In this document: piece by piece, positions 46,030 to 55,053 of the stretch
How positions within the stretch are numbered: position 1 is the first letter of the stretch
How the letters are laid out: each line of letters begins with the position of its first letter
Assembly (NCBI RefSeq): GCF_036188265.1
Contig: NZ_CP108093.1
Span: 4,794,001-4,858,000 of the forward strand
Direction: 5' to 3'
DNA length: 64,000 bases
DNA from: Streptomyces sp. NBC_00247
Lineage (GTDB): Bacteria > Actinomycetota > Actinomycetes > Streptomycetales > Streptomycetaceae
Notes under the pieces: model-generated
What the model saw: only the letters and a program-made list of their open reading frames with translations
Told to the model about the DNA's origin: nothing
Databases searched by the model: none
Program-made: the position numbers and the translations under genes

Positions 46030-47262
46030 GTGAACGACATTCGAATTCCAGACGTCAGCGTGATCATCGGCGCCTATGAAGCGATGCCTTACCTCGTCCG
46101 CTGCCTCCAGTCCTTAGACGCGCAGACCCTTCCCGCGAACCGCTTCGAAATCATCGCGGTCGACGACGGGTCGACGGATGGCACCGGTGCTTACCTGGAC
46201 GAGTTCGCCGCACGCACCGACGTCCCCACCACCGTGATCCACCAGGCCAACTCCGGAGGCCCGAGCGGTCCGCGCAACGTGGGCCTCGCCAAGGCGCGCG
46301 GCCGGTTCGTCTTCTTCCTCGACGCCGACGACTTCCTCGGCTTCGAGGCGCTGGAGCGCATGGTCGCCCTCGCCGACAGGGCCGGCACCGACGTGGTGCT
46401 CGGCAAGATGGTGGGGGTCAACCGCGGCGCAGCGGGGTCGATGTGGAAGCGCCGGGACGAAGAGCGCGTCGATCTCTACTCCTCCCGCGTGATCTTCACC
46501 CTCAGCGCACAGAAACTCTTCCGCCGTGAGTTGCTCGTCCGTCATCGGATCACCTTCGACGAGTCGATGAGCACCGGCGAGGACGCCCTCTTCACCATGG
46601 CGGCGTACCTCCTGGGCGCCGGCGTCTCCGTCGTCTCCGAGTACGTCTGCTACTACCTGGTGGGCCGCGACGACGGCCTCCACGTCACCCGCAGCGGCGG
46701 CTACGAGCCCCGGTTCGAGGCGCTGACGGCGCTGGTCGAGCTCATCGCGTCGCTGGTGCCCGAGGGCCCGAAGCGGGACTACCTGATGGCGCGTCCGTTC
46801 ACCGTGGGGCTGATCCAGCAGTTCGGCCCGGGCGTGGTCGACGAGAGCGAGACGGTCCGCGCCCACAAGCTGGAGCTGGCTGCCCCGATCACCAAGTACT
46901 GGACCCCGGGCGTGGCGAAGCTGATCAAGGTGAACGAGCGCCTCCGGCTGGAATGCGTCGCCCGCGGCCGACTGGACCTGCTGGCCGAGATACACCGCTA
47001 CATCGCCGCCCGGCACACGCCGAAGGTCGTCCGGGCCGCTCGGGGGAACACCGTCTACCTCGCGTACCCGCACTTCCGGAAGCCCGGTGCGGGCCTGCCC
47101 GACGAGGTGTTCGAGATGACGGTGCCGGAGTGGTCCGTGAGCAAGCGGCTGCAGGCACCCGCGAGGCCGAAGCCGGGGCAGGGCGGCACCGCGCCCACAC
47201 TGGCGCGCCGGGTGGTACGCCGGGTTCGTCGCGACATGCGGCGGTGGAAGTCCTCCGTGTGA
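46030..47262 (+). CDS. GT2 glycosyltransferase, TarS-like (short form)
   Basis: This 410-residue enzyme has a GT2 domain starting DVSVIIGAYEAMPYL. It has NSGGPSGPRNVGLAKA, DADD near 92 and a GED motif near 177-179. The NSGGP-xx-PRNV stretch and following motifs match TarS and its relatives. Its C-terminal part is shorter than in the paralogs at 37527 and 51207 and lacks the long beta-rich module. It ends with a basic tail (RRVVRRVRRDMRRWKSS). The start is GTG at 46030. No ribosome-binding site precedes it and the upstream DNA is AT-rich, so translation may be leaderless or the start may differ. Confidence 0.82.
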   Translation: MNDIRIPDVSVIIGAYEAMPYLVRCLQSLDAQTLPANRFEIIAVDDGSTDGTGAYLDEFAARTDVPTTVIHQANSGGPSGPRNVGLAKARGRFVFFLDADDFLGFEALERMVALADRAGTDVVLGKMVGVNRGAAGSMWKRRDEERVDLYSSRVIFTLSAQKLFRRELLVRHRITFDESMSTGEDALFTMAAYLLGAGVSVVSEYVCYYLVGRDDGLHVTRSGGYEPRFEALTALVELIASLVPEGPKRDYLMARPFTVGLIQQFGPGVVDESETVRAHKLELAAPITKYWTPGVAKLIKVNERLRLECVARGRLDLLAEIHRYIAARHTPKVVRAARGNTVYLAYPHFRKPGAGLPDEVFEMTVPEWSVSKRLQAPARPKPGQGGTAPTLARRVVRRVRRDMRRWKSSV

Positions 47263-47425
47263 CACCACGGAGCGCGGGCGGACGGCCGGCCCGCGGCGGA
47301 GGCGGAGTTACTCCCCGGGAAACCTCACGGGAACTCGAAGTAATATCCCATGGAATGAAAGCGGCCTCGGGAACGCCTGCCATCCGGCTTCCGGCCACCG
47401 ACCACGCAGCTTGGGGACAGCACAC

Positions 47426-48496
47426 GTGAAGGCACTCGTACTTTCCGGTGGGGCGGGCACCCGCCTGCGCCCGATCACCCACACGTCCGCGAAGCAATTG
47501 GTGCCGGTCGCCAACAAGCCGGTGCTCTTCTACGGACTCGAAGCGATCGCCGACGCCGGCATCACCGAGGTCGGCATCATCGTGGGCGACACCGCCGCGG
47601 AGATCCGCGAAGCGGTCGGCGACGGTTCCGCGCTCGGCATCAAGGTCACCTACATCCCGCAGGACGCCCCCCTCGGCCTGGCGCACGCGGTGCTCATCGC
47701 GCGCGACTTCCTCGCCGACGACGACTTCGTGATGTACCTCGGCGACAACTTCATCGTCGGCGGCATCACCGGCCTGGTCGAGGGCTTCCGCGGGGACCGC
47801 CCCGACGCGCAGATCCTCCTGACCCGGGTCCCCAACCCGACCTCCTTCGGCGTCGCCGAACTGGACGCCGGGGGACGCGTCGTCGCGCTGGAGGAGAAGC
47901 CGAAGGAGCCCAAGAGCGACCTCGCCCTCGTCGGCGTCTACCTCTTCACTCCGGCGATCCACGAGGCCGTCCGCTCGATCGAACCGTCCTGGCGCGGCGA
48001 GCTGGAGATCACCCACGCCATCCAGTGGTTGATCGACCAGCAGCGCAACGTCCGCTCCACCACCATCTCCGGCTACTGGAAGGACACCGGCAACGTCACC
48101 GACATGCTGGAGGTCAACCGGTCCGTCCTGGAGACCGTCGAACCGGCCACGGACGGCGCGGAGGTGGACGAGCACAGCGAGATCATCGGCCGCGTGCGGA
48201 TCGAGCCCGGCGCGAAGGTCACCGGCAGCCGCATCGTCGGCCCCGCGATCATCGGCGCCGGCTCGGTCATCAGTGACGCGTACGTCGGTCCCTTCACCTC
48301 GGTCTCCGAGGGCTGCCGGATCGAGGACAGCGAGATCGAGTACTCCATCGTGCTCCGGGGAGCCTCCATCACCGGCGTCCGCCGCGTGGAGGCGTCGCTC
48401 ATCGGCCGCGACGTCGAGGTCACCCCGGCGCCCCGCAACCCGTCCGCCCACCGACTCGTCCTCGGCGACCACAGCAAGGTGCAGATCTCCTCATGA
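47426..48496 (+). CDS. rmlA: Glucose-1-phosphate thymidylyltransferase (long RmlA type)
   Basis: This 356-residue enzyme makes dTDP-glucose, the first step to dTDP-L-rhamnose. The nucleotide site LVLSGGAGTRLRPITH, YLGDNFI and EEKPKEPKSD are intact. It is the long type with a C-terminal left-handed beta-helix of hexapeptide repeats (~245-340), as in StrD and related enzymes, rather than the ~290-residue RmlA. The GTG start follows GGGGA. Its stop overlaps the rmlB start by 4 bases. Confidence 0.93.
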   Translation: MKALVLSGGAGTRLRPITHTSAKQLVPVANKPVLFYGLEAIADAGITEVGIIVGDTAAEIREAVGDGSALGIKVTYIPQDAPLGLAHAVLIARDFLADDDFVMYLGDNFIVGGITGLVEGFRGDRPDAQILLTRVPNPTSFGVAELDAGGRVVALEEKPKEPKSDLALVGVYLFTPAIHEAVRSIEPSWRGELEITHAIQWLIDQQRNVRSTTISGYWKDTGNVTDMLEVNRSVLETVEPATDGAEVDEHSEIIGRVRIEPGAKVTGSRIVGPAIIGAGSVISDAYVGPFTSVSEGCRIEDSEIEYSIVLRGASITGVRRVEASLIGRDVEVTPAPRNPSAHRLVLGDHSKVQISS

Positions 48497-49479
48497 CGAC
48501 CAACATCCTGGTGACCGGCGGAGCCGGCTTCATCGGCTCGCACTACGTCCGTACCGTCCTCGGCCCCCAGGGTCCCGGCGACATCACCGTCACGGTGCTG
48601 GACAAGCTCACCTACGCGGGCAACCCCGCCAACCTCGACGAGGTCCGCGACCACCCGGGCTTCTCCTTCGTCCAGGGCGACATCTGCGACGCCGAACTCG
48701 TCGGCAAGCTCATGGCCGACCACGACCAGGTGGTGCACTTCGCCGCCGAGTCGCACGTGGACCGCTCCATCGACGGGGGCGCCGAGTTCGTCCGTACGAA
48801 CGTCGTGGGCACCCACACCCTGATCCACGCCGCGCACCTGGCCGGGATCAAGACCTTCGTGCACATCTCCACCGACGAGGTCTACGGCTCGATCGACGAG
48901 GGCTCCTGGCCCGAGACGCACCCGCTGGAGCCCAACTCGCCGTACTCCTCGGCGAAGGCGTCCAGCGACCTCATCGCGCTCTCGTACCACCGCACCCACG
49001 GCCTCGACGTGCGGGTGACCCGCTGCTCCAACAACTACGGGCACCACCACTTCCCCGAGAAGGTCATCCCGCTCTTCGTCACCAACCTGCTCGACGGCAA
49101 GACCGTCCCGCTCTACGGCGACGGCGCCAACGTCCGCGACTGGCTGCACATCGACGACCACGTCCAGGGCATCGAGCTGGTCCGCACGAAGGGCCGCGCC
49201 GGCGAGGTCTACAACATCGGCGGCGGCACCGAGCTCTCCAACAAGGAGCTCACCGGCCTGCTGCTGGAAGCCTGCGGCGCCGACTGGGAGACCAGCGTCA
49301 CCTACGTCGAGGACCGCAAGGGCCACGACCGCCGCTACTCCGTGGACTGCACCAAGATCCGCGAGGAGCTCGGCTACGTCCCGCGCAAGGACTTCAAGCA
49401 GGGCCTCGCCGAGACCGTGCAGTGGTACCGCGACAACCGCGCCTGGTGGGAGCCGCTGAAGGACCGGGCCGCCCTGTGA
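48493..49479 (+). CDS. rmlB: dTDP-glucose 4,6-dehydratase
   Basis: This 328-residue NAD-dependent enzyme does the second step of dTDP-L-rhamnose synthesis. The Rossmann motif TGGAGFIGSHY is at the start. FAAESHVDRSI, the catalytic STDEVYG and the YSSAKASSD (Y-x3-K) motif are present. It overlaps rmlA (ATGA) and rmlD (GTGA) by 4 bases, showing translational coupling. Confidence 0.96.
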   Translation: MTTNILVTGGAGFIGSHYVRTVLGPQGPGDITVTVLDKLTYAGNPANLDEVRDHPGFSFVQGDICDAELVGKLMADHDQVVHFAAESHVDRSIDGGAEFVRTNVVGTHTLIHAAHLAGIKTFVHISTDEVYGSIDEGSWPETHPLEPNSPYSSAKASSDLIALSYHRTHGLDVRVTRCSNNYGHHHFPEKVIPLFVTNLLDGKTVPLYGDGANVRDWLHIDDHVQGIELVRTKGRAGEVYNIGGGTELSNKELTGLLLEACGADWETSVTYVEDRKGHDRRYSVDCTKIREELGYVPRKDFKQGLAETVQWYRDNRAWWEPLKDRAAL

Positions 49480-50366
49480 GCCCCGTCTGGCTGGTGACCG
49501 GAGCCGGCGGCATGCTCGGCCGCGACGTGCTGGCGAGGCTGGCCGCCGAAGGCACCGACGCCGTCGTCGTCGCCGCCGACCGTGCGACGCTCGACATCGC
49601 CGACCCGGCCGCCGTGGCCGCCGCGTTCGCCGAGCACCGCCCGGCCGTCGTCGTCAACTGCGCCGCCTGGACGGCCGTGGACGACGCGGAGAGCCAGGAA
49701 GAGGCCGCGCTGCGGGTCAACGGCACGGGCCCGCAGGTCCTCGCCGAGGCGTGCCGCGAGAACGGCGCCGTCCTGCTCCAGGTCTCCACGGACTACGTCT
49801 TCGCCGGCGACGCCGACAAGCCGTACGCCGAGGAGGCCCCCACCGCCCCGCGCAGCGCCTACGGGCGGACCAAGCTCGCCGGAGAGCGCGCGGTGCTGGA
49901 GACCCTCCCGGAGACCGGCTACGTGGTCCGTACGGCCTGGCTGTACGGAGCGGGCGGCGGCAACTTCGTCCGCACGATGATCAAGCTGGAGGGCATCAAG
50001 GACACCCTGGACGTCGTCGACGACCAGCGGGGCCAGCCGACCTGGACCGTCGACCTGGCGGACCGCCTGGTCGCCCTCGGCCGCGCCGCCCTCGCGGGCG
50101 ACGCCCCGGCCGGCGTCTACCACGGCACCAGCGGTGGCGAGACGACCTGGTTCGGCTTCACCCGGGAGATCTTCCGGCTGCTGGGCGCGGACCCCGAGCG
50201 GGTCCGTCCCACCACCAGCGAGGCCTTCGTGCGGCCCGCCCCCCGCCCGGCGTACAGCGTGCTCGGCCACGACCGCTGGTCCGCCGCCGGGATCACGCCG
50301 GTCCGCGACTGGCACGAGGCGCTGGCGGAGGCGTTCGACGCCCTCGTGGCCGCCGAGCGCGGCTGA
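49476..50366 (+). CDS. rmlD: dTDP-4-dehydrorhamnose reductase
   Basis: This 296-residue enzyme does the last step to dTDP-L-rhamnose. VTGAGGMLGRDV is the nucleotide-binding start, NCAAWTAVDDAE and STDYVFAGD are family motifs, and YGRTKLAGE holds the catalytic Y-x3-K. The GTG overlaps the rmlB stop. A hairpin follows and separates it from the convergent rmlC. Confidence 0.95.
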   Translation: MSPVWLVTGAGGMLGRDVLARLAAEGTDAVVVAADRATLDIADPAAVAAAFAEHRPAVVVNCAAWTAVDDAESQEEAALRVNGTGPQVLAEACRENGAVLLQVSTDYVFAGDADKPYAEEAPTAPRSAYGRTKLAGERAVLETLPETGYVVRTAWLYGAGGGNFVRTMIKLEGIKDTLDVVDDQRGQPTWTVDLADRLVALGRAALAGDAPAGVYHGTSGGETTWFGFTREIFRLLGADPERVRPTTSEAFVRPAPRPAYSVLGHDRWSAAGITPVRDWHEALAEAFDALVAAERG

Positions 50367-50463
50367 CGCCCGAACCCCCGTCACCACGGCCGGACCCCCG
50401 CCCACCAGGGCCGGGGGCCCGGCCGTCGGCGTTCCGGCCCGCGGCGGCGGGGAGAACGCGGAA

Positions 50464-50491
50464 CGCCCGGCCGGTGTTCCCCGGCCGGGCG
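50464..50491. terminator. Bidirectional hairpin between rmlD and rmlC
   Basis: An 11-bp perfect stem (CGCCCGGCCGG) closes a 6-base loop between the two convergent genes. Confidence 0.7.
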
Positions 50492-50516
50492 CTCTCGTGC
50501 GGGTGCCGTCGCCGGG

Positions 50517-51116
50517 TCAGCCCCGGGCGCGCAGCTGCGCGTAGTAGGCCTGGCAGTCCTCGAAGGAGGGCAGCAGCCCCTGCGCCTCGGCCTCGGCCAG
50601 CGTCGGGGCGGCGGCGTCCTTGTCCGAGAGCAGCGGGGTGATGCCCTCGGGCCACTCGATGCCCAGCTCCGGGTCGAGCGGGTTGATCCCGTGCTCGCGG
50701 CCCGGGGAGTACCCCTCGGAGCAGAGGTACACGACCGTGGCGTCGTCGGTCAGCGCTATGAAGGCGTGGCCGAGGCCCTCGGAGAGGTAGACCGCGTGGT
50801 GGTCCACGTCGTCGAGCCGGACGGCCTCCCACTGCTTGTACGTGGGGGAGCCGACGCGGATGTCCACGATCACGTCCAGCACCGCGCCGCGCACGCACTT
50901 GACGTACTTCGCCTGGCTCGGCGGGACGTCGGCGAAGTGGACGCCGCGCAGGGTGCCCCGGCTCGACACCGAGCAGTTGGCCTGGGCGAGCCGGAGCCCG
51001 TGGCCGGCCGCATCGGTGAAGTCGGCGGCCTGGAACCACTCGTGGAAGCTTCCCCGGCTGTCGGGGAAGACCTTGGGCTCCTGGACCCAGGCTCCGGCGA
51101 TGTCGAGCTGCCGCAT
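50517..51116 (-). CDS. rmlC: dTDP-4-dehydrorhamnose 3,5-epimerase
   Basis: This 199-residue cupin enzyme completes the rhamnose set. It has FPDSRGSFHEWF, the catalytic His in TLRGVHF, and YLSEGLGHAF. The ATG at 51116 has AGGAAC about 9 bases upstream; a GTG at 51125 is less well placed. It is on the opposite strand to rmlABD and lies 90 bp downstream of the glycosyltransferase gene at 51207, with which it is probably co-transcribed. Confidence 0.95.
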   Translation of the reverse strand: MRQLDIAGAWVQEPKVFPDSRGSFHEWFQAADFTDAAGHGLRLAQANCSVSSRGTLRGVHFADVPPSQAKYVKCVRGAVLDVIVDIRVGSPTYKQWEAVRLDDVDHHAVYLSEGLGHAFIALTDDATVVYLCSEGYSPGREHGINPLDPELGIEWPEGITPLLSDKDAAAPTLAEAEAQGLLPSFEDCQAYYAQLRARG

Positions 51117-51206
51117 CTGATTCACGTTCCTGTTCTTGTCGCTTCTCGGGTACTTCGCGTGCTCGGGTCCGGCCGTGGGACGGTGAGGTCCTGGACGGAC
51201 CGGGTG

Positions 51207-53237
51207 TCAGCCGCCGAGGCCGCCCGCGAGCCCGCGGGCCTTCTTGCGGGCCTTGGCGGGCAGCCGGCGGACGATCGGGCCGCCCACACTCCGCAGGGCG
51301 CTGCGCACGGTCGCCTTGCGGCGGGCCGAGGCCATCGCGCTCAGCATGGCGGAGCTGACCTCGGACAGGTCCGACACGAGGACGATCTTCCCGCCCCGTT
51401 CGATCCGCACGTCGGCGAGCGGCAGGGCGGCGTTCTTGGCGCCGTCGAGACGGATCGAGAGCTTCCATTCGCCCGGCGGCACGTCGGCGGCCTTGGCGGG
51501 CAGCTCCACGTGGGCGCGGCCCTGGACCGGGCGGAGCGTCGTCGGGAGGACCCGGTCGGTGCCGCCGGCGGAGGTCAGCACCAGCTCGGCCTTGGAGGGC
51601 GCCGTGGAGGTCGTGGTGACGATGTCCAGGCGCAGTTCCGTCCTGCTGCCGGGGGTGCGCAGGACCGGGCGGCCCTCCAGGTACTCGGCCAGCCTCTTGG
51701 CGCGCCGGGCCACGTCCAGCGTGAGGTTGCCGTGCGGGTCCGTGAAGTACGGGATGACGGCGCGGGCGGGCGAGCCCAGCGAGGCCGGCAGGCAGGCCGC
51801 GTCGACCGCGGGGTCGCGGTCGGCGCCGAGCCGGGCCTTGCGGACCACGCCGAGGCCGCGCAGCGGCACCCAGATGTCCCAGAACCCGCGCGAGACGCGC
51901 CCGCGGCTCTTGACGCCCTCCGAGGTCACGTGACCGTGGCCGGTCAGCACGACCTCGAAGACGCCGGAGGAGATCTCCTTGACCTCCGAGGTGAACTTCG
52001 CGGGGCAGGGCCACTCGACGGCGGTCTCACGGTTGCGCAGCGAGATCTCCGCCATGTAGCCGTCGAGGTCGTCCTCGACGTCCAGCAGCTCGCCGGCCGG
52101 CAGCAGGTCCGCCGTGAGGTCGGGGTGCAGGTGCAGGCGGCCGTCGCGGCGCACCAGCGTCACGGGCTTCTGGTCGTCGCCGTGCACGAGCCGGCCGGTG
52201 ATGTCGAGCCTGGCACGGCCGTCCGGCTGCCACTCGAACTTCTCCAGGCGGGCCGTCGCCTTGATGGAGGCGGCGAGCGAGGCGATGCGCAGGAGTCCCT
52301 GGCGGTCGTCGTTGCGCAGCAGCGTGGAGCGCAGCCGCTGGATCGGGCCGAGTCCGTCGTGCACGCCGTCGTGCATGAAGTCACGTGCCAGGGGCTGGAC
52401 GGCGTCGATCATCTCGTCGCGGTACTCCGGCGTGTACTTCTGCACGGCGGGTTCACTGAGTCGCGACAACATCTCCACACGGTAGAACCGGCGCAGCAGC
52501 AGGTCGCGGAATTCGCCCGGCTCGGTGTTCTCCATGACGACGTCGAGAACCTCGCGGAGATTCCCGTAGTAGCCCGAAGGGACGATCTTCGCGGAGCCGG
52601 CGTTCTGGCCGTCGTCACGCCGCGAGTAGTAGTAGCAGGTGTAGTTTCCAAGGATGGAAACGACCTTCGCCGGGAAGTACGCCTGCATCATGTAGAGCTG
52701 GTCTTCCAGGCGGCGTTTGCCCTCGGGATAGGCGATCCCGTTCTCGCGGAGGAACTCCGTCCGGAACATCTTGTGCGGGGTCAGGCTGTCGTAGAGCGGT
52801 GCGTCACGCAGGGTGCACTTCTCCCGGTTGACCTTGAAGACTCCGTGCGGAACGCCGCGGAAGTTGCTCGCCACCTTGCCGATGACGATGTCGGAGCCGT
52901 TGCGGTGGCCCATGTTGTAGAGACGCAGCAGGGCCTCGGACGCCAAGTAGTCGTCCTGGTCGAGAAACTGGACGTATTCGCCCTTGGCCTCCGCCACGCC
53001 GATATTGCGAGGCTTGCCCGGCCACCCGGAATTGGGGATGGTGATCACACGGAAGTGCGGGTGCTCGGTCGCAAGCTTTTCGAGACGCTCACGTGTGTCG
53101 TCGGTCGAGCCGTCATTGACGAACAGCACTTCGAATTCGCTCGCGGGCAGGGTCTGACGCAGCAACGAGTCGATTGCGGGATCAATGTACTTCCCCGGGT
53201 TGTACACAGGAATGATGACGCTGACTTTGACTGACAC
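51207..53237 (-). CDS. GT2 glycosyltransferase, TarS-like with long beta-rich C-terminus
   Basis: This 676-residue enzyme has the clearest TarS features. It has KVSVIIPVYN at the start, DQDD at 93-96 and NSGWPGKPRN, TPHKMFRTEFL, and RRLEDQL with the likely catalytic Asp at 179. A YYYSRRDDG stretch follows. The C-terminal ~400 residues are beta-rich and include an IPYFTDPHGNLTLDV segment like the Ig-like modules through which TarS trimerises. A basic tail (RKKARGL) ends it. The GTG at 53237 gives the family N-terminus and has a GAGAGATGG site. It shares N-terminal and part of C-terminal features with the gene at 37527. The sugar donor could be UDP-GlcNAc or dTDP-rhamnose. Confidence 0.87.
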   Translation of the reverse strand: MSVKVSVIIPVYNPGKYIDPAIDSLLRQTLPASEFEVLFVNDGSTDDTRERLEKLATEHPHFRVITIPNSGWPGKPRNIGVAEAKGEYVQFLDQDDYLASEALLRLYNMGHRNGSDIVIGKVASNFRGVPHGVFKVNREKCTLRDAPLYDSLTPHKMFRTEFLRENGIAYPEGKRRLEDQLYMMQAYFPAKVVSILGNYTCYYYSRRDDGQNAGSAKIVPSGYYGNLREVLDVVMENTEPGEFRDLLLRRFYRVEMLSRLSEPAVQKYTPEYRDEMIDAVQPLARDFMHDGVHDGLGPIQRLRSTLLRNDDRQGLLRIASLAASIKATARLEKFEWQPDGRARLDITGRLVHGDDQKPVTLVRRDGRLHLHPDLTADLLPAGELLDVEDDLDGYMAEISLRNRETAVEWPCPAKFTSEVKEISSGVFEVVLTGHGHVTSEGVKSRGRVSRGFWDIWVPLRGLGVVRKARLGADRDPAVDAACLPASLGSPARAVIPYFTDPHGNLTLDVARRAKRLAEYLEGRPVLRTPGSRTELRLDIVTTTSTAPSKAELVLTSAGGTDRVLPTTLRPVQGRAHVELPAKAADVPPGEWKLSIRLDGAKNAALPLADVRIERGGKIVLVSDLSEVSSAMLSAMASARRKATVRSALRSVGGPIVRRLPAKARKKARGLAGGLGG

Positions 53238-53519
53238 AACTGTGTCCCATCTCTCGTGGGAACCCTGAACGCGAAGGCGGTGTCGGGATCGGAGACCGAT
53301 TGAGGGCGAGGGCCGCCGCCCGCAAGCACCATAGCGGTTGTGGCACATCGAACAGTTCGGTCCGGCGGCGATGTCATGTACGGTGCACTTGAGGTCTTGG
53401 GGCGGGGAGACTCTCCTGCGCATCCAAGTGGCGTACGTAACAACGTCCTTGCGCTCTTGCGGCGTTGCTCTCGCACTTACCTCGCGGGCCGGTCGGGAAG
53501 CCGGTCCGCCGCTTCTTCC
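53238..53519. promoter_or_regulatory. Divergent control region
   Basis: This 282-bp region separates the minus-strand glycosyltransferase/rmlC genes from the plus-strand acyltransferase gene. Both promoters should lie here. I see no convincing -10/-35 pair by eye. Confidence 0.35.
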
Positions 53520-54824
53520 GTGAGAGGTGCCGTCATCACACGCACGCGTCTTGCGATCGGCCGGATCCCATGGTCCCACGGCTCGGTCGCAGAGTGCTTC
53601 AAAGGCCGGAACAACAGTCTCGGATTCATCCGCCTGTGTCTGGCCTCCGCCGTCGTCGTCTCGCACGCCAGCGTACTGGGCTTCGGGGACAAGGAGTTCG
53701 GCCACTGGTTCAGCCATGGTCAGACCGACCTCGGCAAGATCTCCGTCTACGGCTTCTTCGTCCTGTCGGGCATTCTCGTCACCCGCAGCGGCAACCGGCT
53801 CCCGCTGGGCCGCTACCTCTGGCACCGCGCTCTGCGCCTGCTGCCCGGGCTCTGGGTCTGCCTCGCGGTGACCGCCTTCGTCATCGCCCCCTTCCTCTAC
53901 TGGCGCCAGCAGGGGAGCCTGGACGGTTTCTGGGGGCACGCAAGGGGGCCGCTCGACTACATGGAGTCGAACTGGGCCATCGCACCCCGCCAGAACGACG
54001 TCTCCGGGGTCATCGCCCACTCCGCCGGGTCCGGCCTGGCCCACAGCCCCAGCATCGACGCCGCGCTCTGGTCGCTGCGCTACGAGGTGCTCTGCTACTT
54101 CGGGGTCGCCCTGCTCGCCGTGACCGGAGTGCTCGCCCGCGCCCGCCGCGTCGTGCTCCTGGTGGCCGTGGTCCTCGGGTTCTTCGTGATCAACCCGGCC
54201 CTGGCGACCCCGCACTGGGCGGGATTCTCCGACTCGTCGTACGCCACGAGCTTCGAGATCTTCCCCGTGATGGGCAAGTTCGACCCGGACGTCCTCATCT
54301 ACCTCGGCTTCGCCTTCGCCATCGGCGCCGTGATCGAGATGTACCGCGAGCGCATCCCCGTCAGCGACCCGCTCGGTGTCCTCTCGGCCCTCGTGATCCT
54401 CGGCAGCATCCACTACGGGTACTTCTTCGTCGTCGGCATCCCCGCCTTCGCCTACCTGTTGCTCTGGCTCGCGATCCGGCTCCCCGGCCCGTTCCGCCGC
54501 ATCGGTGCCCGCAACGACCTCTCCTACGGCGTCTACATCTACGGTTTCGCCATCCAGCAGTCGCTGACCGCCGTCGGCTTCGCGCGCTGGGGTTTCTGGC
54601 CCTACCTCGCCATGTCGCTCGCCGGCACGCTGGCGGTCGCGGCGGTCTCCTGGCACCTGATCGAGAAGCCCGCGATGCGGCTCAAGGACATCGGGCGCAA
54701 GCGCTCCGCCCCCACCGCCCCTCCGGCGGCCCAGCCCGCTCCCCCCGGGGAGACGGAGGCCGTGCCCGAGAGCTCCTCCGGCGAGGACCGCCCGCTCGCG
54801 GACAGCGGCAGCCGCGTGGGCTGA
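53520..54824 (+). CDS. Acyltransferase-3 family membrane protein (OatA-like)
   Basis: This 434-residue multi-pass protein has ten or so membrane segments. The first conserved block NNSLGFIRLCLASAVVVSHAS has the family His, and VYGFFVLSGILVTRSGNR and SLRYEVLCYF are typical of OatA/NodX-type sugar or wall O-acyltransferases. The C-terminal 50 residues are polar. The start is uncertain: GTG at 53520 is used because upstream codons do not look coding, but no ribosome-binding site is seen, and 53376 and 53340 remain possible. Its place beside the teichoic acid genes suggests it acylates that polymer or a sugar on it. Confidence 0.75.
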   Translation: MRGAVITRTRLAIGRIPWSHGSVAECFKGRNNSLGFIRLCLASAVVVSHASVLGFGDKEFGHWFSHGQTDLGKISVYGFFVLSGILVTRSGNRLPLGRYLWHRALRLLPGLWVCLAVTAFVIAPFLYWRQQGSLDGFWGHARGPLDYMESNWAIAPRQNDVSGVIAHSAGSGLAHSPSIDAALWSLRYEVLCYFGVALLAVTGVLARARRVVLLVAVVLGFFVINPALATPHWAGFSDSSYATSFEIFPVMGKFDPDVLIYLGFAFAIGAVIEMYRERIPVSDPLGVLSALVILGSIHYGYFFVVGIPAFAYLLLWLAIRLPGPFRRIGARNDLSYGVYIYGFAIQQSLTAVGFARWGFWPYLAMSLAGTLAVAAVSWHLIEKPAMRLKDIGRKRSAPTAPPAAQPAPPGETEAVPESSSGEDRPLADSGSRVG

Positions 54825-54864
54825 GCCCGTACGTCCCGCACCTGCGCCGGACGCCCCGCGCGCA

Positions 54865-54909
54865 CGCACCGGAACGCCCCGACCGCCACGGCCGGGGCGT
54901 TCCCGTGCG
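54865..54909 (+). terminator. Terminator after the acyltransferase gene
   Basis: CGCACCGGAACGCCCCG pairs with CGGGGCGTTCCCGTGCG with one or two mismatches. The next ~60 bases are imperfect repeats of GCGTTCCTCGTGCCCGG. Confidence 0.65.
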
Positions 54910-55040
54910 TCCGGCGCGTTCCTCGTGCCCGGTGTGTTCCGTGTGCCCGGCGTTCCTCGTGTGCCGGGACGCCCGCCGGCCGCTCTACCACCCCGCGTCC
55001 AGGGAACGGAACCCCGGTGCGTCCGGCACACGGACTGGCA

Positions 55041-55046
55041 TACATT
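55041..55046 (+). promoter_or_regulatory. -10 box for a leaderless start (proB)
   Basis: TACATT is followed by 7 bases and then the GTG at 55054. Confidence 0.5.
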
Positions 55047-55053
55047 CGCCCCT

